A stretch of 20,648 nt of DNA from NCBI GenBank assembly GCA_001584585.1, contig LSYV01000052.1:303063-323710 (forward strand), written 5' to 3'. The notes beneath the pieces were generated by a model. The model saw only the letters and a list, made by a program, of their open reading frames with translations, was not told the DNA's origin and did not search any database. This document shows, in pieces, positions 1 to 10,622 of this stretch; position 1 is the stretch's first letter; every line of letters starts with the position of its first letter. Origin of the DNA: Gonium pectorale (Eukaryota; Chlorophyta; Chlorophyceae; Chlamydomonadales; Volvocaceae). The translations under genes were made by a program, and so were the position numbers.

Positions 1-135
1 CAAGATGACGGCGGTTCGTCTCGCAGTAGTGAGCACGGGGCGGCGGGACGGGCACTGCAGGCGGTTAGCCTTGGATCCTTCCAACTGAAGGGCATTCCGG
101 AACTCATGGAACTCATGGAGCTGCGTTGGGCTTGA
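1..135 (+). CDS. C-terminal fragment of a probable class III nucleotide cyclase (partial)
   Basis: The frame is open from base 1 and ends at a TGA at 133-135, giving 44 residues. The first half is polar and Gly/Ser/Ala-rich. The second half reads VSLGSFQLKGIPELMELMEL. A pattern of 'LG-x-[FH]-x-L-KG-[VI]-x-E-x-[MV]-x-[LV]-x-[QE]-[LV]' is typical of the last beta-strand of class III adenylyl/guanylyl cyclase catalytic domains, which end with a conserved Leu-Lys-Gly. Volvocine algae carry many such cyclases, so the reading is plausible. No catalytic residue lies in the window, so substrate and activity cannot be judged. The fragment may be a whole last exon or only its end; a splice acceptor could lie inside it, and the first codons could then be intron. 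A chance open frame of 44 codons is possible, but the LKG motif argues against it. Confidence 0.5.
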   Translation, partial: QDDGGSSRSSEHGAAGRALQAVSLGSFQLKGIPELMELMELRWA

Positions 136-590
136 TCCAGGTTCGGATCCAACAACCCAGCCGACCAGCCTGACAAGCCGGAGGCAATGGTGCGGGTGCG
201 CATGGTATCGTGCAATTTGCGTCCACGCTGTGTTTGTGTATGAGGTGGGGGTTGTTTGCACCTTACTTTGATTCGCGATGCCCGGGAGGCGAGAGCCGTA
301 ATTTTCTTACCGCTCTGCTACAGCTGACCGGGGCGCTGCGCATATGTGTGGACGGTGTGGTGAACCCATCCGGTCCCGGACTCGTGTTACAGACAGTGCA
401 CCGAGCGAGTGATAGCGATCCCACGCTGTGCCGGGGGCAGGGCGGCCGCCATTGGCTAAACTGGACGGACGCCAAACGGCGCGGCACCCAAATGCTGCCG
501 GACCTGACCTGACGTGCGCGATGTGAGTGAACGCAGATGCAGACCGGGGCGCACACGAGTGTGCACCGGTGCGACCTCGTGGGTACGGCG

Positions 591-608
591 TGTGTGTGTG
601 CGTGTGTT
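591..608. repeat. TG dinucleotide repeat
   Basis: An almost pure (TG)n run of about 18 bases with one CG interruption. It directly abuts the left edge of the dispersed repeat copy at 605-707. Confidence 0.8.
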
Positions 609-707
609 GAAAAGGAAAACGCATACGACGAGCGTAAGCGCGAAAGTGATGGCGTCGGTGTAGGACCCAGCTCCCGAGGCAGTCGAAGGGGCGATGTCCC
701 TGCATGT
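605..707 (+). repeat. Dispersed repeat, copy A
   Basis: About 103 bases closely resembling 8590-8697 in the same orientation. Shared blocks include TGTTGAAAAGGAA, ACGCATACGACGAGCGTAAG, AGTCGAAGGGG and GATGTCCCTGCATGT, with scattered substitutions and a few small indels between them. This copy is flanked on both sides by TG repeats. I see no terminal inverted repeats and no convincing protein. It is probably a fragment of a mobile or formerly mobile element. The family is not recognised. Confidence 0.75.
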
Positions 708-724
708 GTGCGTGTGTGTGTGTG
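704..724. repeat. TG dinucleotide repeat
   Basis: A (TG)n-type tract with a single CG step, immediately to the right of repeat copy A. Confidence 0.75.
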
Positions 725-845
725 CACTGCATTGAGCGCCCTACCTTCGCGAGCTGGAAGGAGCTGCGAAGTTGGGCAGGTTGATGGCCCGTGGAGTCCC
801 TCGCCTCGCCGATGCCGCTGTTGCTACGCGCGGCAGGGTGTGTGC

Positions 846-875
846 GGCAGGGGGTCCGGCGGCAGGGGGTCCGGC
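846..875. repeat. Two tandem copies of a 15-bp unit plus G-rich run
   Basis: The unit GGCAGGGGGTCCGGC occurs twice back to back (846-860 and 861-875). It is followed at 880-899 by four G-tracts of three or more separated by 1-4 bases, a sequence able to form a G-quadruplex on the plus strand. It is probably a simple polymorphic minisatellite in noncoding sequence. Confidence 0.8.
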
Positions 876-1466
876 GATAGGGAGGGAGGGAGGTGGGGGA
901 ACCGCGAGCCAGCCAGCCCCTTGCGTCGAGCGATACGAGCCCTGACCATGCCAGTCGAGGGCGCGTATTGGGCCGCGTGCGGTGGAAGGGAAGTGGAGCC
1001 GCAGCGCCCGCCCTCTGAATCCACGCCCCACGTGCGCGGGCGTAGGCGTGACAGGTGCTGAATGACCAGGATTTCACACCGGCGTGCTTCTTCCCTTTGT
1101 ACGGCGCATAACAGCACTTGTGCAGCGGTGTGCTGCGCTCTGGCTCACTTGGGAGCAGTGGGCAGTTGGAGAGGATCGCATTTGTTTACGTGCGGGCCTG
1201 TAGGGTGTGCACATAGGGATACCACGTGCGGTGCTGCCATGGAATTTGTGGGGAGGGAAAACACCCTTTGCGTCAGCACCATGAATGCGTAATGGACGAC
1301 TGCAAGCATCATCTTCTCTCTTCTGCTCTGCGCTCCCGTGTGGGGAGGTCGCTTGTTTCCATGTTCCATGCGTTGTGGATTGCGCATGGCAGTGACCCGT
1401 CAGGGCACACCTCCTGCTCCGTGAATGCAGTGACAAAATCTTATGGTTTCTTCCACACTATTGCCT

Positions 1467-1471
1467 TGTAA
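1467..1471 (+). terminator. Candidate TGTAA poly(A) signal
   Basis: TGTAA is the usual polyadenylation signal of volvocine nuclear genes. This is the first copy I saw on the plus strand downstream of the TGA at 133-135, which would imply a 3' UTR of about 1.3 kb. A second copy is at 1951-1955. Pentamers occur by chance, so the assignment is weak. Confidence 0.3.
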
Positions 1472-2124
1472 GGGCATTCCTACATTGGTTGGGTGCGGGT
1501 CGCGTTTAGGTTTGACAGACGGTAGTTGACGTCGGTTGGCTGCTTGGTGGTGGGTGGGAATGCCGGCTAGGTGCAAGGCTGCATGCTGCGCCGCTAGCAC
1601 TCCACAGGCTAGGCCTCGTTATACCACTGGCGGCTGGGGGCACATGTGTGCACAGGGCAAGGGGGCTACAGCATGTGTAGTGTAGTAGTGCAGCGCACCG
1701 ATTGGCCACAGCCTCGCTGTGCATTCGTTTGTCACAGTAGAAATGGCTGGCGAGGCGTCTCAAGGTGTTGCTGTGAAAGCGCCAAGTCTCAACCCGAGCA
1801 TATAACCCGTGCAACTCCTGTACATACCGGTATGGGTACAGTTTATACATTGCGCGCTCTCAAGTCAGAGGCAGGTTGACGCGGCTCTTGCGCATTCCAC
1901 GTTTTATCTCTTTTCTCTTCAAATAACCTATCCAGTACAGTATTCGATTGTGTAACGCAATTCCCCACAACCGCGCGGCCGTACGTGTCTTGTTTGTATA
2001 CCGGCTGCAGCACATATACCGTACTGCTCCAACTCAGCCCGCCAGAAGTCGTACATGCTTGTGCCACCGCTGAACGGCGAAAAGACCCTTAACCTCAACT
2101 ATTTAGAATAACAATACAATTCCG

Positions 2125-2143
2125 CCTAGACAGTTGGTCTAGG
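2125..2143. repeat. Short inverted repeat (6-bp stem, 7-base loop)
   Basis: CCTAGA and TCTAGG flank CAGTTGG. The hairpin lies in the AT-richer block downstream of the RAD21 stop codon. It could be a 3' UTR structure or chance. Confidence 0.35.
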
Positions 2144-2652
2144 ACCTCTAATGAGAGATCGCTAAGGAGCTACCGTCAGTGTTAAACAGCACAACATGAT
2201 CAACTGTCAACATGAGCAGGGTCGTACGCGGCCAGAATGCCGACGCCGCAATGGCGGCTGGTAATCAACGGTTTGGTCAATACGAGTCGCAATTATCCCG
2301 TTCGTGACAGCCACTATGGGTGCGCAGTCCACGACAACCCAACCCCTTGAGTAGGCCCTTTCGGCCCCTATTGGACGGCGCCTTCAGAGCCACCGCTGCT
2401 GCCGCAGCCTCCAGCCTCCGCTAACTCCCTGCCGCACGAACGCTTACCTTCCCTCAATGGCCCCAAAGCAGCCGCTTGGCAGCTCCACCGCAGCTGCTGG
2501 CCACGGCTTCATCACTCCCGCATGCATGGCACTGATAGCGCCATGCGCAACCCCAGGCGCAGGCTCCGCCTGCGACCAACGACCGTCCATCCCGCGGCGC
2601 CCAGAGCCGCAGCTCTGCCTCGAACCCCGAAGGAGCGTTCCAGGAGCGTCAC

Positions 2653-5600
2653 CTACTGTGACTTGAGGAGCTGGCGGCTGGCGTCGAGCCCGCTCCGCGT
2701 CAGCGTCACCCGGATGTCGGGAATCATCGGGCCGGGAGCCGCCTGCGATGGCGGCGCCGGCACGGCTTCGCGGGGTTGGGCAGCTGGCGGCTGGCGGAGG
2801 TCCACGAGCTGGCGGCTCTTCAGGACAAGCATGTCGTAAAAGCACCTGGGCAGAGAGCCGGGGCAGTGGCGGCAGCGGTCATTACGATGTTGTGGCGCCG
2901 GCCTCCCCATGCTAGACACCGCAAAGTGGCAACTCGCGAGTCAGGGTAGGGGGCACGGAGCTGCCCTGGGAGAGCCACGAATGAAGGGCGTTAGCTAATT
3001 TCAGACACCGCAATGCACACGATGCGGACACGGTAGTACGCAGATTGTGGGTGCGCTCACCTGGCGGCGCCGATACGGGGCATCCCCTGCGTCAGCGACG
3101 CCAAGCTCACGCTCGCGCCTGGCCCAGCCTCCGCCGCCAGCGGCACCGCAGCAGCGCCGTCGGCTCCCGTGGAGCCGGCGGCGGCCGCCTCCTGCGTATC
3201 CGCATGCGCTCGCGACTGCGTGCCGTCCTCCCCACCCAGTGCGCCCAAGCCGCCGGCGGCTGCGGCGTCTGCGACGGCCTCTCGGAGCTGCGTCGGCAGC
3301 TGCGAGGCATGGGCGTAGAGCTGCGACCCGGCCACTGCAGCAGCAGCTGCCGTTGCGGCCGCGAGTTTGTCGTGCAGGGGGTTGGCGGCATCCCACAGCT
3401 GAGTCGGCTGCAACGCGTCCTCCTGTGATGCACCGCCGAGCGCGGCCGCGGCAGCCGTGGCCTTGGCCACCGCGCCGAGGGCGTCCCACGTCCGCTTCAA
3501 GAGGACGGCGCAATCACCAGCGCTCCCGAAAGTTGTGGTGGCACCGCTGGTGCTGAGGGGGAGGTCGCCGTCGCCGACGCCGCCCGAGCGGGTCCCTGCA
3601 CTTCCACCCGTGGCTCCGCTACCCCCGCCCCAGAAGCGGCTGCCGGATTCGGTTCCGGGCGCGGGTGAGAAGCCAGGCCGGCCGGAAGGCGGCGGCACGG
3701 ACCCGGCAGCACCAGGCCCTCTGCTGGCGCTTGCGAAGCGGCGGGCGAGGCCGGGGGTGCCTGTGGCGTAGCGCGTAGGGAAGGGAAGATTTGTCATGAT
3801 AGTAGGGGGAAGGATTTCACGCACGGCTGAGTCGGGTGTTGCGCTGGCGCTATGCCTCGCAGCAACATTTTCAGATCCTATGGCAATCCCGTCATGCCAC
3901 CTCTGACCTACCCTGACTGGCGCCGGCGGAACCTCCTGTAGCGCCCTCGCCACGGTCATCCTGCTCGTCGCCCTCCTGCCAGTGGTGGGCGCCTGACCGG
4001 CGGGGCAGCATCGATGCAAGGCCGAGGCCGCCGCTTTCCCGGCCGGCGGAATGCTCGCCCAAGCCAGCCCCACGCGGCGTGGCGGCATGGACCGCCGGCC
4101 CCACAGACGGTGTGTGCGCGGCGGCGCCGTCGACCTGCGGTCCAGCCGATGCCTCCTGCTGTGCCGCGTGCTGCCTCGAGCCGGCCCCAGAGACGGCTCC
4201 TTGCGAGGACAGCGGGCGGCGCGGTATGGCTGCCGCGGCGCCGGCAGCCTCGCCGCCAGAGCCTTCGGAACTGCCGTCAGCCTCGGGACCTGGGTCGGCT
4301 GTCCCTGCAGCACCTCCTCGGCAGGCCTCTGCACCGGAGTGTGCCTTAGCGGGCGAGCGCGGCGTCGGCGGCACCGCCGCTTGAGCTTCGGCATAGACAT
4401 CGTCGACATCCATGACTGCATAATCCACACCCAGTTCGCCGTCGTCCTGTGCAGATGCGTGATCCTCAGCGGAGGCGACGTCAGGCCCGACCATGCCGGC
4501 CTCGGCTCCAGCGGGACCCGCGGCATCGACGTCCATGGCATCGTGGTCAGAGCCCCCTAGCCCGTCGTCAAGCGCCTCTTTCCCGCCCTTGCCGGCAGCT
4601 GCTTGCGTCGCCGCGCGGCCGCGAGCGGCCAGCGGCCCGAGCTGCCGGGGCCGCAGGGGCTGCACCGCCGCGCCTGCGGCACCGGCAGCTGCAACTGCTG
4701 GCAGAGGATATCCGCGGTTCTCCTTATCGGAGTCAAACTCGGAAGTGCTAATAGAACGAGACCCAAGGGTAGCCCCGGTTGCGGCCCCCATGGAGGTGGC
4801 GGCCGCAGCTGCTGCAGCGCGCGCGTGAGATGCCGTCATGGCCGAGGAAGGAGGGCCTGCAACGCCGCCGCAGCCGACAGCCATTGCTCCTCCTGATACC
4901 GCGTGCATGCTGTCTGTTGGCTGCGATGCCGCATCGCCCTCAACGTCTTCCGCCACAAGCTCATGGCGGCCAGGGCTCCCTGTGAGCTGCTGGCTGCCGC
5001 CCGTGCCGTCGTCACCGGGTATGCCGTCATCTTGGCCAAAGTTGGCGTTCTCGTCGACGGTTGTAGTGACGGCGCCCGCGGGCGTGGAAGTGGCGCCCTG
5101 CTGCCAGGCCGCTGCCGCCGGCGTGCCGGCGCCAGCAAGCCCGGGGGCGCCCCGCACGGCCGCTCCCCAGGAGCCGAAGGGGGAGGCGCCGCGGAGGGCG
5201 CTGCCGGGGGCGGGTCCGTTCAGCACCGCAGCTTCAGCAGCTGCCAATGCGATGCCGCCTACGCCGCCGCCAGCCGCGGCTGCGGCAGCGCTGCCTAGCT
5301 GCAGGGCGTACTGCGGAGCCATCTGACCTGTACGCAGGAGAACAGGGGCAGCGGGTGGCCCTGGTACGTTGCCAATGGGGATGAGGGGACAGCAGACACG
5401 GGGCCGTGAGGCGTCCGAGCCTGCGTATGATGGTATGAACCTGATCTCCCCGCACTAAGGCGGCAGGACATTGCTGCGACACGTAATAACCAGGGGCTTG
5501 TGGTGTCTTCACGTGCGCGAGAAGCGTGCGCCGTCGAGGAGCGCGAGCCGCGGTTTTCCACAGTCGCGACGTCCCAAAAGTCCCGTCGTAGCGCGCACCT

Positions 5601-8600
5601 GTCGCCACTCTGAAGAGCGCTTGCAGCGCGGGCGCCAGAGGCGCAGGCTCCGCAGCCCTGGCACATCCCTCCTCCGCGGACAATGGCACAGCGCGGGCGT
5701 GCCGGCGATGCGGGGGCTTCCCCGCAGTTGCCTCCACAAGCGAGGGCCCTGTCGTGCAGCAGAGTCGGATGTAAGCGAACCCACTGCAGCGCGATGCAAA
5801 CCCGCACTGCACCCCTGTGTTCATCACGCAAGGTAGGCCCTGTGCATGCTCGCGGCAGTGCTTTAAGGGACATTGTGTGCACGAGTAACCGATCATCATG
5901 GTGTGGAGTCCTCACCCGCAAGGTCCCATCCGCCGAGCGCCGCCGAGCCCGCAGCGCACAAGATGCCGACATCGGAGATCAGTGCGAAAGCGACGCCCGC
6001 GGCGGCAGCGGCGCCGGCGGGTCCTGCGGTGCGCCGCCGCTTTGGCCACCTCGCTCCAGCAGCACCGGTAGAGGTGGCGTCTGTCATTGCGGCGGAGTGC
6101 CCCGGTGCCCTAGACGCGTCCATGACCTCGGTCCGGTCCTGCAGCCACGACCCCCATTGGCATTTGGATGGACGCCAGTGCGATGGAGTTGTGGGTGGAC
6201 AGGGGCAGGGAGGCAAGGCGCATGTGCCTGTGGAAGTCCGGAGCCCTCAGCCCACCTGGAGCCATTCCCGCAGGTGGCTTGTGGGGATGGAGGTACCTGC
6301 TGGCACGCCATACGGGGATATCAGTTTGTCCAGTACGCGACCTGTGAGTGTGGAGCAAACAACAGGCACCAAAGAGCAGGCAATGCAGCCAAGTAGCCGA
6401 CTGGGAGCGCATGCGCGACCCCATCCGTCCCGACCCGGGGCCAGTCCCACGTACCGTCGGCGTCAAATGTGACTGCCTTTCGGGACGGGCCGCCCGCCGC
6501 GGCCGCTGTACGCGCACGAGCTCGCGCCGCTGCAGGCAGTGAGCGCTTGGCGGCCGCAGCCAGCTGTCGATTTGCGGCAACCACCTCCGCCGCAGGGCCG
6601 GGCGGCGCCGCCAGACCGCGCTGGGAATGGGGCGGCGACTGTGCTGCCGCAGCAACCTCGCCCGTGGCCGCAGACGCCGCGGGAGCAGACACCGCGACGA
6701 CGGCTGCGGCTGCCGCGGCCTCTGCGGCTGCGGCCTCCGCGGCTGCAGCTGCGGCAGCAGCCGCCGCTGACCTCCGTGTCATGCGACGGGGAGGGCTGGC
6801 TGCGCGGGGCAGCGATGTGGCCGGAACGGCGATGGCGTCTGCCGGCACGCCAGTGCCTGTGCTCCCGGCAGGGACCACGCCAGCTGAATTCACACCCACG
6901 GCCGGGCTGGCATCCCCCTGGCCGCTGGCGCCCGGGTTGCTGCTTGGCGCCCCGACCGATACTTCATGCATCTCCACGTCGTTGGCGGACGCAGCCCCCG
7001 GCCCTCCTGCCTGCTCCGCGGCGCCGTGGCCCACAACCGCCCCAGCCTGTTGGGAGGCTGGGCTGCCGCAGGATGCCTCCGGTGTGCGGCCATGTTGCTG
7101 GGTTGTCGCAGCCTCAGCCTGTGATTTGGATTCGGGCTCCAGAATGAGGCCCATGCTGGCCACTTCCACCGCAGCTGCTTCCGCGGAGCCCGCGTCAGGT
7201 GCTAGAAGGCGAAGTGCGGCTTCAGCCGGGGCGTCGGCGCCTTGCTCGGCTTCCGCGCCGTGCTCACTTTGCCCAAGGTCCAGCTCCTGGTCAGCGGGGA
7301 GGTCGTACGGATCGGCATCCGCAGCGCGGGCAATAGCCTCGGCAGCGGCGCGGAGTTCCTCCTGAGTGAAGTCAGGCGGCGGCATAGCTTGCCCCACGCG
7401 CCGACGCGCGGACAGTGCAGCGCCGCCTGCGACCGCGTCAGCCCCCGCCCTGGTTGACCCAGCAGTGTGGCCGCTGCCACCCGCGACACTGACACCGGGC
7501 GTCCCAGCCGCCATGGCGTCGCCGACTGCCTCGCCAGGCTCGTCGCCAAGGTCAAAGTCAAGATCCAGATCCAAGGCCCCGTTGGCGCCGCGTAGATCCA
7601 TGTTGCCCAGGTCCGGCAAGAGCTCTCCCAGAGCAGCGCCCCTGACGGGGCCGGCGCCACCGGCTGCGGTGCTGCGCCGCCGATCCACGCTGGCAGCGGC
7701 CAGGCCGGCGCTCTCACGCTCACGGCTGCGGTCGCCCAGCGCGAACCCACTGCTGGGGCTGCCCTGCCCCTCGTCCTCGGCGTCTCCCAGCTCTGCACCG
7801 ATCCCGCGGCGGCTGCCGCTGGTGCCTCCGATGCCGCTGCCGAGGAGCGCCGCCAGGTCAGCTGCGCCCGCCGCAGCTGCGGTGGCGGGCGTGGCGGCAC
7901 GCAGGCGCTCAATCTCGATCTCCTCCTCCGCCAGGTCGAAGGGAAACGGGGCACCCGCGTCCTCAAAGACTTCCATCTCCACCGCCTCGCCGGCCCCGTC
8001 GCCAAAGCTGAACTCGCCAGAAGGTGCGAACAGCAGGCCCAGGCTGTAGCCAGTCTGGAGGCAGGTTGGATTGCATGGTGAGTTTGATAGGCGGCCTTAG
8101 CACATCCCGCGCCATGACTGCACTCTATGGCCAATGATACCCCAGCCTGCGCCACTCCACATAAACGTCGGCTAAGCACGTGCCTATGCGTTGCGCCTGT
8201 CTAGCGTCATTCGGGACTCCGACGCCCAGTGCATCAACGTCGCCACGCGCCGCGGCCCATACCTGCAGCCCGCTCTCGGCCGGGTCGTCCGCCTGGCTAG
8301 GGGCCATGCTGCTGCGCCTCCTGTTCCGCCGGCTGCAGGTGTTCGCCCCGACTGCAGCCTGGTGGGTAGGACGAGGGCCAGGACGTCGCATCAGGAATGA
8401 CTGGCCACTCGGCCCACAAGCGGAGCAAGACCGGACGCGCGTGCGGCAGCTTCTCTGCGGATAACACATACCCACACGGCATCCCAAACCAAGCAAGCAT
8501 CCCGCTACGGAATCGAGCGATCACGCTGCAGCCGTGGTACTAACTGCGTGGCTCCGAACCCCCTCGGGCTGAGGTACGTCCCTGCCAGGTGTTGAAAAGG

Positions 8601-9872
8601 AACAACGCATACGACGAGCGTAAGCGCGGAAGTGATGATGTCGCTGTAGGTCCGTTGTAGCTCCAGAGGTAGTCGAAGGGGTGATGTCCCTGCATGTTAG
8701 TTCGGCGACGACCACCACCGTAGCCCCCGATGCGGCCCAGACAGGTGTGCCCCACCTGCAGGTCCGCCATCACGGCCTCCAGCGCCATGGCCGGCTCCAG
8801 GGAATGCAGGTCGAAGCTATCGCCTGCAAGCACGGATGCCGCACGCTATGGACGTGGCAACACCTACAACGAGTAAGCGTGTGCGCGCAAGGCTCTACAT
8901 TGCTTTGCTGGCCACACCGCGTTTGTACACTGCCATCCCGGGGACGAGTGCTGCCCCAAAGTCCCTTGCTCCTTCGCTCGCTGGCCGCCTGCCTCCCACC
9001 ACACACGGTGCTACCGGTACTCCGGCCTCCGGGCTTGGGCCGCTTGGCCCGCCAGCCTTGGCCCAGCCTCGTTTCCGCGCCCCCACCCACCGGCCAGCAG
9101 CTGCAGCTCGTCCAAGCCGTCGGGGAGCGTGATAGAGTCCAGCGGCAGAGTGTGCGGCGCCCCGCCTGCCCCTGCCGCGGCCGCTGCAGCCGCTGCCTTG
9201 CTGAGGGCTGCCAGCTGCTCGGGCCGGAAGGCCAGCCGGATCTTCACCAGCGCGTCCTGACAGTCCTGTGTTGGGAGGGCGGCGACGTGGGACTGGGTTG
9301 CCTTGCGGAGAGTGCGGGTGGCCGAGGGAACTGGCAGAGGGCGGTAAGGCTCACACCTGCATGGCCACTTCCTAGGCCAAGCGTGTGATGACCAGCAGCC
9401 GCTACCCAACGCCCGGCACCTTGCCGGCCCCGCCCGAGATGGCGCCCCGCGATGCCGTACCCCTTGCCGTACCTGTAGCAGGTACGACACCTTGCGCGAG
9501 TAGATGCGGCACACACCCAGCAGCAGTTGCCCGCTGAGGCGCAGCGCCAAGGGAGCATCAGGTGACAGCAGCACGTCCACAGTACCCGGGATGGACGCCT
9601 CATGCACCTGCGAGGGAGCGCGGCGGGAGAAGTCATCAACGTGGCAGGCCAGCATGGCACCGCCCAGCGTCCGGTACGGCTACGGACTGGTGAATGCCGT
9701 GTGGCAGTACCATAGATAACCAGAGGCAACCTGCAGCAAAGGCTAGTACTTGGCCTCCACTGCGACTGGCCGACCGTACCTGGCTGCGCTTGAGGCCCCT
9801 GTCCATGTGTGCCGCCATCCACACCAGGCCCAGAGGGCCCTTGCGGGCGAGAATCTGAGTCGAGTAGAACAT
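2653..9872 (-). CDS. RAD21: Cohesin alpha-kleisin RAD21/SCC1 (ten-exon model)
   Basis: The kleisin subunit closes the SMC1-SMC3 ring in sister-chromatid cohesion and is cut by separase at anaphase. Exons by hand, high to low: 9872-9780, 9607-9473, 9265-9091, 8823-8756, 8054-6455, 6296-6256, 6138-5916, 5327-3912, 3760-3061, 2845-2653. All junctions are GT/AG and all phases agree, giving about 1547 aa. Exons 1-3 encode the N-terminal SMC3-binding domain: it starts MFYSTQILARKGPLGLVW and continues with ALRLSGQLLLGV, RIYSRKVSYLL and LVKIRLAFRP. RIYSRKV and AFRP favour RAD21 over meiotic REC8. Exons 5-7 join to RKAVTFDADG plus TSIPTSHLREWLQDRTEVM, the mid-protein kleisin motif (about residue 690). 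Exons 9-10 encode the C-terminal winged helix (SLTQGMPRIGAARCFYDMLV, then PDIRVTLT) that binds SMC1. The linker is Ala/Gly/acidic low complexity. The model is roughly twice the usual length. The join from exon 4 to exon 5 is the least certain. Confidence 0.93.
8590..8697 (+). repeat. Dispersed repeat, copy B (inside RAD21 intron 4)
   Basis: Second copy of the element at 605-707, same orientation in the window and therefore antisense to RAD21. It lies within the 701-base intron 8055-8755. Its presence, and the absence of kleisin-like sequence around it, support treating this stretch as intron. Confidence 0.75.
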
Positions 9873-10622
9873 TGCTGCTAGTGCCTAGTCCTGCCTGGGG
9901 CTACGACCGGGGGCGAACGGTAGCGGACAGGAGCTCCACGCGATCTGACGTTACGGTCAGCACCGTCGTGGCCTTGGGTTGGGAGGCGGTGGGTAGGCTG
10001 TCTTCGGCGGCATAGCTGCCGCTAGGCCCATGCAAGCGTCGGTGTCGGCCGCCAGGTGCAGGTCCTGGTGCTCCGACGCCGGGCAAGACGGTGATCACGC
10101 TGGAAACCTGGCGGATAGGAAAGGAGAGCAAAAGCTTGGGATTGCAGTGGCCCACCCGGTGATGCTGGCCGATGGCGGGAGACAGATTCCCACCGCTGCG
10201 AGCCCGTACTGATAAACGACGAGCATTGTTAACCACAATCCAATTCAACAGTAGCTGGAAGCGCTGCAGGTGCTGGCTTCAGCGCGCGCCTCACGACCGC
10301 GAACGTCTCCAGCAGACGCGGCAGCGAGACTGCAGTCATATTTCTCACTTCAGTCCTTATTCCGGGGTGCTTGTACCTTGGGCTCGCGTCGCGGGCTGGG
10401 TCAACGCGTCGGCGAAGCGCTTGCAACCCGAGGCTCACACAGAAGCAGGATGGATTAAAGCACTCTGGATCAATATTGATAGCAATAATGGCCACTAGAA
10501 CAGCTTCAATGGGCTGGTAGCAGGAGATAATGAGATAAGACAGCTTCGCGCCAAAGGCCGCGAGTCTATTTAGTACAAGTGCACATAAATGTGTGTACAA
10601 ATCAAGACTTGCGAGTGCAAGA

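Larger units (their letters stand above)
136..2652. other. UTR/intergenic stretch between the cyclase-like end and RAD21
   Basis: No recognisable coding region. The left part (to about 1470) is probably a long 3' UTR and flank of the upstream gene, with TG repeats, a copy of a dispersed repeat, a 15-bp tandem repeat and a G-rich run. From about 1880 to 2340 the base composition is clearly less GC-rich. This may be the 3' UTR of the minus-strand RAD21 gene ending at 2653 or a spacer. On the minus strand I found no TGTAA (TTACA on the plus strand) between 1500 and 2652, so the RAD21 transcript end is not located. Open frames here translate to low-complexity His/Arg/Ala-rich peptides without family resemblance. 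Confidence 0.6.

Noticed and set aside
138..160. GGTTCGGATCC resembling a tRNA B box
   Set aside because: No matching A box, acceptor stem or anticodon arm upstream.
307..1077. 256-codon minus-strand open frame
   Set aside because: It runs across TG repeats, a minisatellite and the dispersed repeat, and translates to His-Thr and Arg-rich low complexity. No family resemblance.
1819..1844. Imperfect inverted repeat around ATACCGGTAT
   Set aside because: Needs a 2-base bulge to pair the outer arms. It is short and has no context suggesting function.
5332..5915. Possible extra RAD21 exon between the exons ending at 5916 and starting at 5327
   Set aside because: Several open frames exist here, but direct joining of the flanking exons is exactly in phase (G plus GT) with good splice sites, and none of the candidate peptides resembles a kleisin.
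6469..7365. 298-codon plus-strand open frame rich in Ala
   Set aside because: It lies exactly opposite the large RAD21 exon 5; GC-rich Ala/Gly codons leave the opposite strand open. No family motif and no splice support.
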